Source of the DNA: Mucilaginibacter lappiensis | GTDB taxonomy: Bacteria > Bacteroidota > Bacteroidia > Sphingobacteriales > Sphingobacteriaceae | Direction of reading: 5' to 3' | DNA length: 64,000 nt | Assembly (NCBI RefSeq): GCF_900155965.1 | Contig: NZ_FTMG01000019.1 | Coordinates: forward strand, 79,618 to 143,617 | Part shown: positions 52,778-61,748 of the stretch, piece after piece | Layout: each line of letters opens with the position of its first letter | Position numbering within the stretch: position 1 is the first letter of the stretch | The notes under the pieces: generated by a model | The model's database searches: none | Told to the model about the DNA's origin: nothing | What the model saw: the letters and a program-made list of their open reading frames with translations, nothing else | Program-made: the position numbers and the translations under genes

Positions 52778-52878
52778 AAGGGTAGTTTTAAAAAATTTCC
52801 CTACTCTGTTCATGGCTTTTCGGGGTACGCCATTGGTGTGAATTTGAGGAATAGGATTTGTTCGGTGTGATGGGAAGT

Positions 52879-52914
52879 AAATAGCCGTTAACCCCATTTG
52901 GGCAACGGCTATTT
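52879..52914 (-). terminator. Hairpin after peptide gene 6
   Basis: AAATAGCCGTT / AACGGCTATTT, 11 bp, directly after the stop of peptide 6; same family as the other array hairpins. Confidence 0.5.
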
Positions 52915-52926
52915 AACAAGTTTTTA

Positions 52927-53124
52927 TTATAATGCTCCAAGAATAGCGCCAACGATCTTGACTTGAGTAGTAACAAATGACACAACTTCAGTTAATGTTT
53001 TGTTAAGTTGAGCGAAAAGTGGGCCCAGGTCAATGCTGATACCTAATAAACCACCATTAACGTTAGTCATTTCAGTAGCATTCATTTCTTGAACGCCAAG
53101 TTCTTTTAATTCTAAATTTTTCAT
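52927..53124 (-). CDS. Double-glycine leader peptide 6
   Basis: 65 residues. Leader MKNLELKELGVQEMNATEM then TNVNGG; the mature 40-residue peptide starts LLGISIDLGPLFAQL and ends VGAILGAL. No Cys. Confidence 0.83.
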   Translation of the reverse strand: MKNLELKELGVQEMNATEMTNVNGGLLGISIDLGPLFAQLNKTLTEVVSFVTTQVKIVGAILGAL

Positions 53125-53312
53125 AATAGTATTTTTTGTTCAATAACCCCTTACTCTGTTAAGGCTTTTCAGGATCCGCCCGCCCGGCCAGCCATTAATA
53201 ATAGCAGAGCCGCAAATTAATTAGAACCGCGATCTATGAGGTAAGCCCTATCAGGAGCTTTATCTAAACATGTATCGCGAAATTGTTTTTGGGAAATAGT
53301 TAAATAGATAAA

Positions 53313-53516
53313 TTAGCTTTTAATGAAATTTAAAAGAGAATTTACAGTATAACCAGCAAACTGAACTGTGTTGTTTACCAAAATACTTACACCTCCCAAA
53401 ACCACAAATAAAGTGTTAACCAGCAGGTCGCTTAATGGACCGCCACCGTTAACATTAGTCATTTCTGTAGTGTTCATTTCTTGAACACCAAGTTCTTTTA
53501 ATTCTAAATTTTTCAT
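53313..53516 (-). CDS. Double-glycine leader peptide 7 (first gene of array)
   Basis: 67 residues. Leader MKNLELKELGVQEMNTTEM then TNVNGG; the mature 42-residue peptide starts GPLSDLLVNTLFVVLGG and ends NSLLNFIKS. First gene after the array promoter, so it should be expressed most strongly. Confidence 0.83.
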   Translation of the reverse strand: MKNLELKELGVQEMNTTEMTNVNGGGPLSDLLVNTLFVVLGGVSILVNNTVQFAGYTVNSLLNFIKS

Positions 53517-53576
53517 AATAGTGTTACTTATTGTTTTGTTCCCCTACTCTGTTAAAGGCTTTTCGGGATACGCCTC

Positions 53577-53590
53577 CGTTTGGCCAAACG
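53577..53590. promoter_or_regulatory. 14-bp palindrome at array promoter
   Basis: CGTTTGGCCAAACG, perfect, at about +8 to +21 from the -7 element, i.e. over the likely transcription start of the array. Candidate repressor site. Confidence 0.45.
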
Positions 53591-53597
53591 CTTAAAA

Positions 53598-53605
53598 CAA
53601 ATATA
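53598..53605 (-). promoter_or_regulatory. -7 element of the peptide array
   Basis: Minus-strand TATATTTG matches TAnnTTTG. No convincing -33 TTG at the right distance. From 53606 to 54054 I see only AT-rich sequence without genes. Confidence 0.45.
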
Positions 53606-54054
53606 ATATATAACAATAAATACTTAAGTACTAGCTCGTTTGACGACATCGCTTCAGAAAGGAGAAAAGACCTAAAAACTGGGGAAAACGCTACAAAAAG
53701 CAGCTTTTTAAACTAAAAACATACGTTTAAGCAGCCATATTCAATTCATTCATTTTACTATACAACACTTCCCGGATCAATTTCAGGTGTCTATTTAATA
53801 GATAAATGCTAAACTATGGGATTAAGGAGGGGTTTTTAAGAAAAGTAATCTATAATTAATACAATTGTTATTGAGTCAACTATTTAATTAATAGATTAAT
53901 AATTTAATTATTAACTATATAAATATTTAACCATTCTGCAACTAATATCAACCATATTATTATTCAATAAATTAATATTAATGTAACAATGTTTTAATAA
54001 GCTAAAACATACATTATACATAATCAAGGTGTTAGCCCAGGACTTCCCTGTAAA

Positions 54055-55323
54055 TTAAACGATCCCCATGCGATTAGAATCGAGCTTAACAAGGATGAAG
54101 AGAAGGATGGTAAAGCTAAGCAAGGAAGAGCCGCCATAACTTATAAATGGCAAGGGTATACCAATTACCGGCACTATCCCAATGGTCATACCAATATTAA
54201 TGACCACGTGAAAAAACAATACTGATGCTACCCCATAACCGTATATACGAGAGAAGGGCGATCGCTGTCGCTCGGCCAGATAAATTACCCTTAATATTAA
54301 AAACAGGTAAAGCCCGATAACTACGACTGACCCGGCAAAGCCCCATTCCTCGCCAACCGTACAAAAAATAAAGTCGGTACTTTGCTCGGGGACAAAGGCA
54401 TATTTAGTTTGTGTACCATGTAAATAACCCTTACCCCATAACTTGCCCGAGCCTATAGCTATTTTTGACTGGTTTACATTATATCCCTTTCCTCTTAAGT
54501 CGGTAGTAATGCCCAGTAATATATTGATACGCTCAGTTTGGTGAGGCTTTAAAACATGGCTATAAATAAATTTTACGCAAAATATAAAGGTAACCGATAT
54601 AGCCAATCCAACAAGCATTGTAAAAATGAGCTGGCGGTGTTTTCTGAATAAAAATATGATGAGAGCGGCTATTATTACCAATGTCAAAACAACATACAGC
54701 GGATTATACAAAAGTGAAACCACAAAAAGCACAATAAGTAAACCGCTGATCACCAAAAAATATGGCGACAGGCCCTCCCGGTAAAGTACAAAAATAAGAG
54801 AACAGAAAACCAGGGTTGAGCCGGTATCTGGTTGAAGCATGATTAGTAACATGGGGAAACCGATAATAGCGGCAGCTATCAGGAAAGATTTCAGCTCGGT
54901 AACCTTTATATTAACCGAACTCAGATAACGGGCCAACAGCAAACAGGTTGAAAACTTAGCAAACTCCGAGGGTTGCAGTCTAAACCCGCCACCTATATTT
55001 ATCCAAGCCTGGTTACCGCCCACATTCCGACCTACTACCAATACCAATATGAGCAATAGTACCGTTATGCCATAAAATGCAGGTGCCAGGGCAGTTAAAA
55101 ACCGGCTCTCCAACAGCAATATAACAATGGCTACCACAATAGATACATTGATATAAATGAATTGCTTACCGTAATTGGTTGAGGCATCGATAATACTGGG
55201 ATGCTTTTCATCGAACACAGCAGCGTGAATATTAAACCAGCCAATAGTGCACAGGGCCAGGTACAGCAGCACGGTTAGCCAATCTACATTAAAAAAGAAA
55301 CTGCGCTGGTTATTGATACTCAT
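54055..55323 (-). CDS. rodA: Rod-shape glycosyltransferase RodA
   Basis: 422 residues, about ten membrane helices of the SEDS family. Conserved blocks: LQPSEFAKFSTCLLLARYLS, MLQPDTGSTLVF, GYNVNQSKIAIGSGKLWGKGY and the final PFISYGGSSLLSF. Polymerises lipid II during side-wall growth together with the penicillin-binding protein encoded upstream (1-base gap). Last gene of the mre operon. Confidence 0.96.
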   Translation of the reverse strand: MSINNQRSFFFNVDWLTVLLYLALCTIGWFNIHAAVFDEKHPSIIDASTNYGKQFIYINVSIVVAIVILLLESRFLTALAPAFYGITVLLLILVLVVGRNVGGNQAWINIGGGFRLQPSEFAKFSTCLLLARYLSSVNIKVTELKSFLIAAAIIGFPMLLIMLQPDTGSTLVFCSLIFVLYREGLSPYFLVISGLLIVLFVVSLLYNPLYVVLTLVIIAALIIFLFRKHRQLIFTMLVGLAISVTFIFCVKFIYSHVLKPHQTERINILLGITTDLRGKGYNVNQSKIAIGSGKLWGKGYLHGTQTKYAFVPEQSTDFIFCTVGEEWGFAGSVVVIGLYLFLILRVIYLAERQRSPFSRIYGYGVASVLFFHVVINIGMTIGIVPVIGIPLPFISYGGSSLLSFTILLFILVKLDSNRMGIV

Positions 55324-55324
55324 A

Positions 55325-57337
55325 TTATTTACCAGTCCTCCTGCTTGTTAGAAGACCGCTTAAACCACCCGATTTATTATTGTTAGCCGTTTTAAGCTGT
55401 GCTGCCTTTTTTATCGAATCGTTTTTTACCTTCCTGATCGAGTCGGCCCGTACGGCCCGGATACTATCTCTTCTCCGTTCTTTTAACATGTTCTGCAGAG
55501 AAATGTTCAAATCGGGTAACAAATTGGCATTCATATAGTAATCAGGTGTAATACCAGATGGTCGTTGCGATATCGATTTCCTTAAATATTGCTCCACAAT
55601 AAAACTGGCAATAGGCGCCGCCCAGGTACCACCCTGCCCCGCATCCTCAACCACCACGGCTATGGCTATCTTAGGATTTTCACGTGGCGCAAAAGCAACA
55701 AATACAGAGTTATCAATACCTACTGCTTTTTGAGCAGTACCGGTTTTACCACACATTATAATGCCAGGTATTTTTGACGCCCTTGCTGTACCATACTCCA
55801 CTACATTTTGCATGCCATCTATAACTGGTTTAAAATATTGCGAGTCGACACCTACATAGTTTTTTACATTGTACTCATGCTTAATCACCTGTTTATCGCC
55901 GATAGCTTTTATCAAATGAGGTTTGTAATAGAACCCACGATTGGCAATGGTAGCCTCAATGTTGGCTAATTGCAAAGGAGTAGCTAATAACTCGCCCTGC
56001 CCTATCCCTAACGAAATAACCGTACTTGAACGCCAGCCGCCCTTATGATACACCTTATCGTAATAGGATGCTTTGGGCAGATTGCCTCTACCCTCACTTG
56101 GCATATCCAAACCTAATCTTGAACCTAAACCAAACTTGGCCACATTATTTCTCCAGTAGTTAAATGATGTGTCAGTTTTTTTAGCACCATTGCGATTGAT
56201 CAGTTTCTCAAAAACCATATCAAAATAGCCATTACATGACTCAGCTACAGCTTTAGCGAGGTTAACCTCGCCATGTACTTCATGATGAAAACAAGGCACC
56301 CTCCGGTTTCCGGCAACATAGTACCCTGGACAGTAATAAGTTGTTTGCGGTGTAATTACACCTTCCTGTATCGCGATAAGCGCGCTTAGGGGCTTAAATG
56401 ACGACCCTGGCGCATAATATGCCTGTATAGGCCGGATAAAAAACGGATTATAGGGATCATTATATAATTTGGCGGCATTATTACCACGTTCCCGGCCAAC
56501 CATCAGGTTGGGATCATAAGTGGGGCTGCTTACATAACACAATATTTCGCCGCTTGATGGTTCAATGGCTACAATACTGCCCAGTTTGTTTTTCATCAGC
56601 TTTTCGCCCAGTTTTTGCAAATCGATATCGAGTGATGAGGTGAGCCTTTCACCCGCCCGCGGCAGCGTATCAAGGGCGCCATTGGCAAAAGACCCTTTTG
56701 GAATGCCACGCGAATCAACCATTTGTACCTTTACTCCTCTTTGTCCGCGCAAAACCTGCTCATAGAATTTTTCGACACCGGTAACACCGATATAATCACC
56801 TGATTTATAATAACCGTTGGAACGTTTAATATCACGATCCTGCACCTCACCAATAAATCCTAAAAATTGGGCGGCGGTTGAATCGGGATAAGTTCGTACA
56901 GTACGCGGCAGCACATCAAAACCCGGAAACTCTGGTAGCCTTTCCTGAAAAGCCGCATACAACTCATACGGAAGTTGTTTTTCAAATATCGACTCTTTAT
57001 TGGGAGAGTATTTGATGGCCTTGACCATACGTTTTTCAAAGCCTTCTTTATCAATACCTATTAATTTACAAAACTTCAGTGTATCAAAAGGTTTTACATC
57101 TTTTGGATTAACAAGAATGTCATAAATAGGCACATTCTGGACCAGTATTTTCCCGTTACGGTCAAGTATAGGGCCACGCGATGGATACTGAATCTGCACA
57201 CGCCTTACGTTACTATTGGCATATATGGTATAACGGTCATCAACTATCTGGATATAGTAAAGCCTACCCAAAAGTGTGATCATAATTACCAAAAAAATAC
57301 CTGTTACAACATAACGACGCTCAAAAAACTTGTTCAT
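55325..57337 (-). CDS. mrdA: Penicillin-binding protein 2
   Basis: 670 residues. N-terminal membrane anchor (VVTGIFLVIMITLLGRLYY), dimerisation domain, transpeptidase domain with S-x-x-K in GSSFKPLSA, S-x-N in ESCNGYFD and KTG in CGKTGTAQ. A basic, Ser/Lys-rich tail of about 60 residues extends past the catalytic domain. Cross-links side-wall peptidoglycan with RodA. Overlaps mreD by 4 bases. Confidence 0.95.
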   Translation of the reverse strand: MNKFFERRYVVTGIFLVIMITLLGRLYYIQIVDDRYTIYANSNVRRVQIQYPSRGPILDRNGKILVQNVPIYDILVNPKDVKPFDTLKFCKLIGIDKEGFEKRMVKAIKYSPNKESIFEKQLPYELYAAFQERLPEFPGFDVLPRTVRTYPDSTAAQFLGFIGEVQDRDIKRSNGYYKSGDYIGVTGVEKFYEQVLRGQRGVKVQMVDSRGIPKGSFANGALDTLPRAGERLTSSLDIDLQKLGEKLMKNKLGSIVAIEPSSGEILCYVSSPTYDPNLMVGRERGNNAAKLYNDPYNPFFIRPIQAYYAPGSSFKPLSALIAIQEGVITPQTTYYCPGYYVAGNRRVPCFHHEVHGEVNLAKAVAESCNGYFDMVFEKLINRNGAKKTDTSFNYWRNNVAKFGLGSRLGLDMPSEGRGNLPKASYYDKVYHKGGWRSSTVISLGIGQGELLATPLQLANIEATIANRGFYYKPHLIKAIGDKQVIKHEYNVKNYVGVDSQYFKPVIDGMQNVVEYGTARASKIPGIIMCGKTGTAQKAVGIDNSVFVAFAPRENPKIAIAVVVEDAGQGGTWAAPIASFIVEQYLRKSISQRPSGITPDYYMNANLLPDLNISLQNMLKERRRDSIRAVRADSIRKVKNDSIKKAAQLKTANNNKSGGLSGLLTSRRTGK

Positions 57338-57852
57338 TTACGTTCTTTCCTTCTGAAAAATAGTAATCCTGAAATAAGCATTAAAAATACAGTAAATATT
57401 GAACTCAATACAACACGGCTTAGTGTATATTGTATTTCAGTAAAACTAAAAACCTCTAAATTCAGCAGAAAGAAATGATGAAAAAGGGTAAGCACCAGGG
57501 CATAGGTAAAAAACCAACGGAACCCCATAATACTCAACGTAGGTTCGGGTTCGTTATCAAACCCATCTTTTTGTACTGTAATGCTGATAAACAGGACACG
57601 CACCAGGGCCAGCACTACACATGCGGCAGCGTGTAGACCGGGTGTATCATAAAAAGCATCAATGGTTAATCCTAATAAAAACGACAGGGCAAACAGCAAT
57701 ATATTAGGCACCTCAAACGGAAGCAACAAAATAAACAGAATATACAGGTACGGGGTAGACAGGTTATAAAAGGTGATATTTTTTAACAAAAAAACCTGCA
57801 TAAAAACCAACACCAGAAACCGTATGGCATTAACTAAAATAGTTCTACTCAT
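57334..57852 (-). CDS. mreD: Rod-shape protein MreD
   Basis: 172 residues from ATG 57852 (MSRTILV); the ATG at 57894 lies inside mreC and gives a charged extension. About five membrane helices, for example FLVLVFMQVFLLKNI and LLFALSFLLGLTIDAF. Inner-membrane part of the elongasome. Overlaps mreC by 8 bases and mrdA by 4. Confidence 0.88.
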   Translation of the reverse strand: MSRTILVNAIRFLVLVFMQVFLLKNITFYNLSTPYLYILFILLLPFEVPNILLFALSFLLGLTIDAFYDTPGLHAAACVVLALVRVLFISITVQKDGFDNEPEPTLSIMGFRWFFTYALVLTLFHHFFLLNLEVFSFTEIQYTLSRVVLSSIFTVFLMLISGLLFFRRKERK

Positions 57853-58678
57853 TTTTCTTTTGCCCGGCCTCCAGTCCAGTTTGCTCAGATGCAAATTTGT
57901 TATTTACCACGTAAACATACTCCAGTTTACTAAAATCAACGGCAAGGGTTACATCCACGTTAAGCAATAACCCTCCGCCTTTGGCATGCAGGTTTGTTAT
58001 TTTACCAAACGGGATACCTGTAGGAAAAAGCGAGTATCCCGAAGTAACTACCTGCTCCCCTAATTTGGGTTGCGCATCGTTCTGAATATCTATTAGCAAA
58101 CCTTTTTTAGGATCGAGGTCGGTACCCCATATAAATGAGCCAATCTCTTTGTTATTAGCCAGCATGGCGCTTAACCGGGTGTTTTTATTTAATACCGACT
58201 GTACGATAGCCAAATGCTCCGATACATCAACCACGAGCCCCACTACACCTGAGCTACAGATAACTCCCATATCTTTAGCTATACCCTCTTTACTACCCCG
58301 GTTAATGGTAATATAGTTGCTACGCTTGTTGGTGGAGTTATTGATAACCCTGGCCACAATATAAGTGTATTGTTGCTTGTACACCGTATCAACCACTTTC
58401 CGTTTCTCAACAGAATCAATATAAAAAGCCGATTTAAGCTGCCCATGAAGACTGGCATTTTCACGTGCCAGGCTGTCATTTACTTCTTTTAAGGACAAAT
58501 ATCCATAAAACTGACTAACCTGGGTGTACAGTGTACCTGTAACCTTATTGGTTGAATTGATAAAAGTTGCTTTCTGAAAAGAGTTGTATTTGATATAAAT
58601 AAGCAGCGAGCTTATTTCAAAAATCAGGAATAGAAAAAACGCGTTATACTTAGTGATAAAAATCAAGAGGTTACGCAT
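57845..58678 (-). CDS. mreC: Rod-shape protein MreC
   Basis: 277 residues. One membrane helix (YNAFFLFLIFEISSLLIYI), a coiled coil, then the periplasmic beta domains (YITINRGSKEGIAKDMGVIC, GSFIWGTDLDPKKGLL, VVTSGYSLFPTGIPFGKI). Connects MreB filaments to PBP2/RodA. Confidence 0.93.
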   Translation of the reverse strand: MRNLLIFITKYNAFFLFLIFEISSLLIYIKYNSFQKATFINSTNKVTGTLYTQVSQFYGYLSLKEVNDSLARENASLHGQLKSAFYIDSVEKRKVVDTVYKQQYTYIVARVINNSTNKRSNYITINRGSKEGIAKDMGVICSSGVVGLVVDVSEHLAIVQSVLNKNTRLSAMLANNKEIGSFIWGTDLDPKKGLLIDIQNDAQPKLGEQVVTSGYSLFPTGIPFGKITNLHAKGGGLLLNVDVTLAVDFSKLEYVYVVNNKFASEQTGLEAGQKKNE

Positions 58679-58682
58679 TGGA

Positions 58683-58766
58683 TTGAATTAGATTTGAGAT
58701 ATGAGACATTAGATTTGAGATTAAAAACATTGCATGTCTCACATCTCAAATCTAATATCTCACATC
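58683..58766. repeat. Intergenic hairpin of tandem words (family D-like)
   Basis: Left arm AGATTTGAGATATGAGAC and right arm ATCTCAAATCTAATATCTCA are near-inverse, built of degenerate TGAGAT words. Between mreB and mreC; may tune their expression ratio. Confidence 0.65.
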
Positions 58767-58770
58767 TAAA

Positions 58771-59793
58771 TTATTGCATTAAAAATTTAAAATTACCTAT
58801 GTTTTTAAGGGCGGTTCCTGTTCCGCGTACTACGGCACGCAGCGGATCTTCGGCAACGTGAACCGGTAGTTTTGTTTTTGCAGCAACACGTTTATCCAAG
58901 CCGCGCAGCAAAGCGCCGCCACCTGTTAAATAAATACCTGTTTGGTAAATATCGGCTGATAGCTCCGGCGGGGTAATTTCCAATGCTTTCAGTATCGCTT
59001 CCTCAATTTTGGAGATCGATTTATCCAGGCAGTGTGCAATTTCGGTATAGGATACCATAATCTGTTTTGGAACACCGGTCATCAGGTCGCGGCCCTGCAC
59101 AGCAAAATCACTCGGTGGATCGGCTAGTTCCGGTAACGCCGCACCAACTTCAATTTTTATTTTCTCGGCAGTACGATCGCCGATCATGATATTATGCTGA
59201 CGACGGATATATTGTACAATGTCTGAGTCAAAGTTATCACCCGCCACGCGGATAGATTGATCACAAACGATACCCGACAGGGCGATCACCGCAATCTCCG
59301 TAGTACCGCCGCCGATATCAATGATCATGTTACCCATAGGCTCTTCTACGTCGATACCGATACCAACGGCAGCAGCCATAGGCTCGTGAATCAGGTAAAC
59401 CTCCTTGGCACCTGCAATCTCGGCCGAGTCACGCACGGCGCGCTTCTCCACCTCGGTAATACCCGATGGGATACAGATCACCATACGCAATGAAGGGAAG
59501 AACCAGCCCTTACCCTGGTTGATCATTTTGATCATACCGCGTATCATGTGCTCGGCAGCGTTAAAGTCGGCAATTACACCATCCTTCAGCGGGCGTACCG
59601 TGCGGATGTTATCATGTGTTTTACCTTCCATTTGCATGGCCTGCCTGCCAATGGCAATCACTTTATTAGTTGTCCTGTCGAACGCCACGATAGAAGGTTC
59701 GTCAACAACAACTTTGTCGTTATGTATAATGAGGGTATTTGCAGTACCCAAATCGATAGCTATTTCTTGTGTAAAAAAGTTAAATAAACCCAT
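58771..59793 (-). CDS. mreB: Rod-shape actin MreB
   Basis: 340 residues. Actin-fold phosphate loops IDLGTANT (near 14-21) and DIGGGTTEIAVIALSG (near 165), and an adenosine region LTGGGALLRGLDKR. Forms ATP-dependent filaments that guide side-wall synthesis. First gene of the operon. Confidence 0.97.
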   Translation of the reverse strand: MGLFNFFTQEIAIDLGTANTLIIHNDKVVVDEPSIVAFDRTTNKVIAIGRQAMQMEGKTHDNIRTVRPLKDGVIADFNAAEHMIRGMIKMINQGKGWFFPSLRMVICIPSGITEVEKRAVRDSAEIAGAKEVYLIHEPMAAAVGIGIDVEEPMGNMIIDIGGGTTEIAVIALSGIVCDQSIRVAGDNFDSDIVQYIRRQHNIMIGDRTAEKIKIEVGAALPELADPPSDFAVQGRDLMTGVPKQIMVSYTEIAHCLDKSISKIEEAILKALEITPPELSADIYQTGIYLTGGGALLRGLDKRVAAKTKLPVHVAEDPLRAVVRGTGTALKNIGNFKFLMQ

Positions 59794-60006
59794 CTGTTGC
59801 TTCTTTCAAATAATCTGTAAAGTTTATAAAAATACGCTTAATAAAATCACATAGTTGCAATTAAAAGCGTATAAATTTCATATTTATTGTTTGGACAGGT
59901 TGGTTAAGTTAAATTATGTTAATCGGGCTTTCGGGGTCTTAGAATCCCTCCACATTTCCAATCTTCCGCACTTTATCCAACCCAGCAAGCCCGCTTAAAT
60001 AAAGTT

Positions 60007-61533
60007 TTAGTGTTTAAAATGACGAACGCCGGTAGTCACCATCGAAATGTTTTTTTCATTACACACTTCCACAGAAAGCTTGTCATTTATTGATCCGCCT
60101 GGTTGTAATATTGCAGTTATACCTGCTTCGGCAGCCAGCTCGGCACAATCCGGGAACGGGAAAAACGCATCAGATGCCATTACCGCGCCATTCAGATCAA
60201 ATCCAAAACTATGCGCTTTAATAACCGCCTGCCTTAAAGAATCAACCCTTGACGTTTGCCCCACACCACTAGCCATTAGCTGACCATTTTTAGCAAATAC
60301 AATAGTATTTGATTTGGTGTGTTTAACCACTTTGTTGGCAAAAAACAAATCGTGCAGTTCGTGCTCGGTGGGTTTTCTGTTGGTAACCGGGGTCATTTGT
60401 GTCGGGCCTTCAATAACCGCGTCTTTATCCTGCTCAATAACACCGTTCAACAAAGTTTTGAACTGTTTGGTTGGCAAGGCTACCGGCTGGCGAACCAAAA
60501 TAATACGGTTCTTTTTGCTTTGTAATATCTGTACAGCCTCGTCGGTATAAGCCGGGGCTATCAGTACTTCGTAAAATATCTTGCTGATCTCTGTAGCGGT
60601 CTCCGCGTCGATCTCATCATTAGCAATAATAACACCACCAAAAGCCGAAACCGGATCGCAGGCCAGCGCATCTACCCAGGCTTCTTTAATAAAAGAGCGA
60701 GAGGCAATACCGCATGCATTGGTATGTTTTAATATAGCCACGGTTGGCTCGGTAAATTCATCAATCAAAGCAACGGCTGCATCTACATCAACCAGGTTGT
60801 TGTACGATAACTCTTTACCGTGCAGTTTGGTAAACATGGCATCCAGATTACCGTAAAATACACCACCCTGGTGAGGGTTTTCACCGTAACGTAAAACCTG
60901 GCTGTTTTGTATGCTTTGTTTAAACACCGGCAGCGGCTCTTCCTGGTTAAAGTATTGGAAAATAGCGCTATCGTAGTGTGATGATATATTGAATGCTTTT
61001 TGTGCAAATGAACGGCGTTGGTCAAGCTTAGTTGCGCCCCCTTGTGTTTTCAGAATTTCTTCCAGTGTACCGTAATCATTTTTGGAAGCTACGATCACTA
61101 CATCTTTAAAATTCTTAGCCGCTGCGCGGATCAGCGAAATACCACCGATATCGATCTTCTCGATCACATCTTCTTCGGCTGCGCCTGATTTTACGGTTTC
61201 TTCGAAAGGATAAAGATCAACAATTACCAGGTCGATCTCTGGTATCTCATATTGGGCCAGTTGCTGTCCGTCGCCATCAAAGCTTCTGCGGGCCAAAATA
61301 CCACCAAACACTTTGGGGTGCAGGGTTTTAACACGTCCGCCTAAAATAGATGGGTATGATGTAAGGTCCTCCACAGGCACTACATTAACACCCAGATTAC
61401 GGATAAAAGTTTCGGTACCACCGGTGGAATAGATCTCGACACCAAGGCGGTTTAACTCCAGGATAATAGGCTCTAAATTATCTTTGTAGTAAACAGAAAT
61501 TAAAGCGTTTTTTATTTGAACGGACTGGCTCAT
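60007..61533 (-). CDS. purH: Bifunctional IMP cyclohydrolase/AICAR formyltransferase
   Basis: 508 residues from ATG 61533 (MSQSVQ); the longer ATG at 61620 adds 29 unrelated residues and would read through the promoter. N-terminal MGS-like cyclohydrolase (EIYSTGGTETFIRN, GGRVKTLHPKVFGGILARR) and C-terminal transformylase (RYGENPHQ, LKHTNACGIA, the K-H and C-G catalytic patch). Does the last two steps of IMP synthesis. Confidence 0.96.
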   Translation of the reverse strand: MSQSVQIKNALISVYYKDNLEPIILELNRLGVEIYSTGGTETFIRNLGVNVVPVEDLTSYPSILGGRVKTLHPKVFGGILARRSFDGDGQQLAQYEIPEIDLVIVDLYPFEETVKSGAAEEDVIEKIDIGGISLIRAAAKNFKDVVIVASKNDYGTLEEILKTQGGATKLDQRRSFAQKAFNISSHYDSAIFQYFNQEEPLPVFKQSIQNSQVLRYGENPHQGGVFYGNLDAMFTKLHGKELSYNNLVDVDAAVALIDEFTEPTVAILKHTNACGIASRSFIKEAWVDALACDPVSAFGGVIIANDEIDAETATEISKIFYEVLIAPAYTDEAVQILQSKKNRIILVRQPVALPTKQFKTLLNGVIEQDKDAVIEGPTQMTPVTNRKPTEHELHDLFFANKVVKHTKSNTIVFAKNGQLMASGVGQTSRVDSLRQAVIKAHSFGFDLNGAVMASDAFFPFPDCAELAAEAGITAILQPGGSINDKLSVEVCNEKNISMVTTGVRHFKH

Positions 61534-61555
61534 GCACACGTAATTTTTTGAGCCG

Positions 61556-61563
61556 CAAAGGTA
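61556..61563 (-). promoter_or_regulatory. -7 element of purH
   Basis: Minus-strand TACCTTTG, an exact TAnnTTTG match, 23 bases before the chosen ATG at 61533. This supports that start. Confidence 0.6.
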
Positions 61564-61617
61564 GTGATATTTAGTTAATTGATTAATCTTTTCTGCAGGA
61601 AAAAGGAGATTGAGGAT

Positions 61618-61700
61618 CATAGGTCATTGTTCATTGTTCATAGACACTATTTGCTACTATGAGCTATTATCCATGAACCATGATCTATCAACTATGAACC
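61618..61700. repeat. Intergenic hairpin of TTCATGG-type words (family D-like)
   Basis: Left GGTCATTGTTCATTGTTCATAG and right CTATGAACCATGATC-like arms of repeated short words. Another member of the imperfect hairpin class, between purH and fabG. Confidence 0.55.
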
Positions 61701-61748
61701 AAAATAAAAAACCACTAACTTCACCGCCCGAAATCATATATTCAATTT

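Larger units (their letters stand above)
52158..53576 (-). repeat. Conserved element before peptide genes 3-7
   Basis: A block of about 32-36 bases is repeated at 52158-52191, 52504-52535, 52798-52832, 53147-53180 and 53541-53576. Plus-strand consensus: CTTACTCTRTT, then about 2-4 variable bases, GGCTTTTCAGGATACGCC. It lies 21-26 bases upstream of each start on the minus strand. Peptides 1 and 2 have only a degenerate TACGCC piece. Probably a promoter, leader or processing element; also a substrate for recombination. Confidence 0.6.

Noticed and set aside
52778..52897. N-terminal extension of peptide 5
   Set aside because: All siblings start at MKNLEL; the extension encodes the repeat block and intergenic sequence.
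51250..53516. CRISPR-like array in the peptide region
   Set aside because: The repeats are coding leaders and flanks with unequal spacing; no spacers of constant length and no cas genes.
61534..61620. Longer start for purH
   Set aside because: The -7 element TACCTTTG lies inside this part, so the transcript starts after the upstream ATG.
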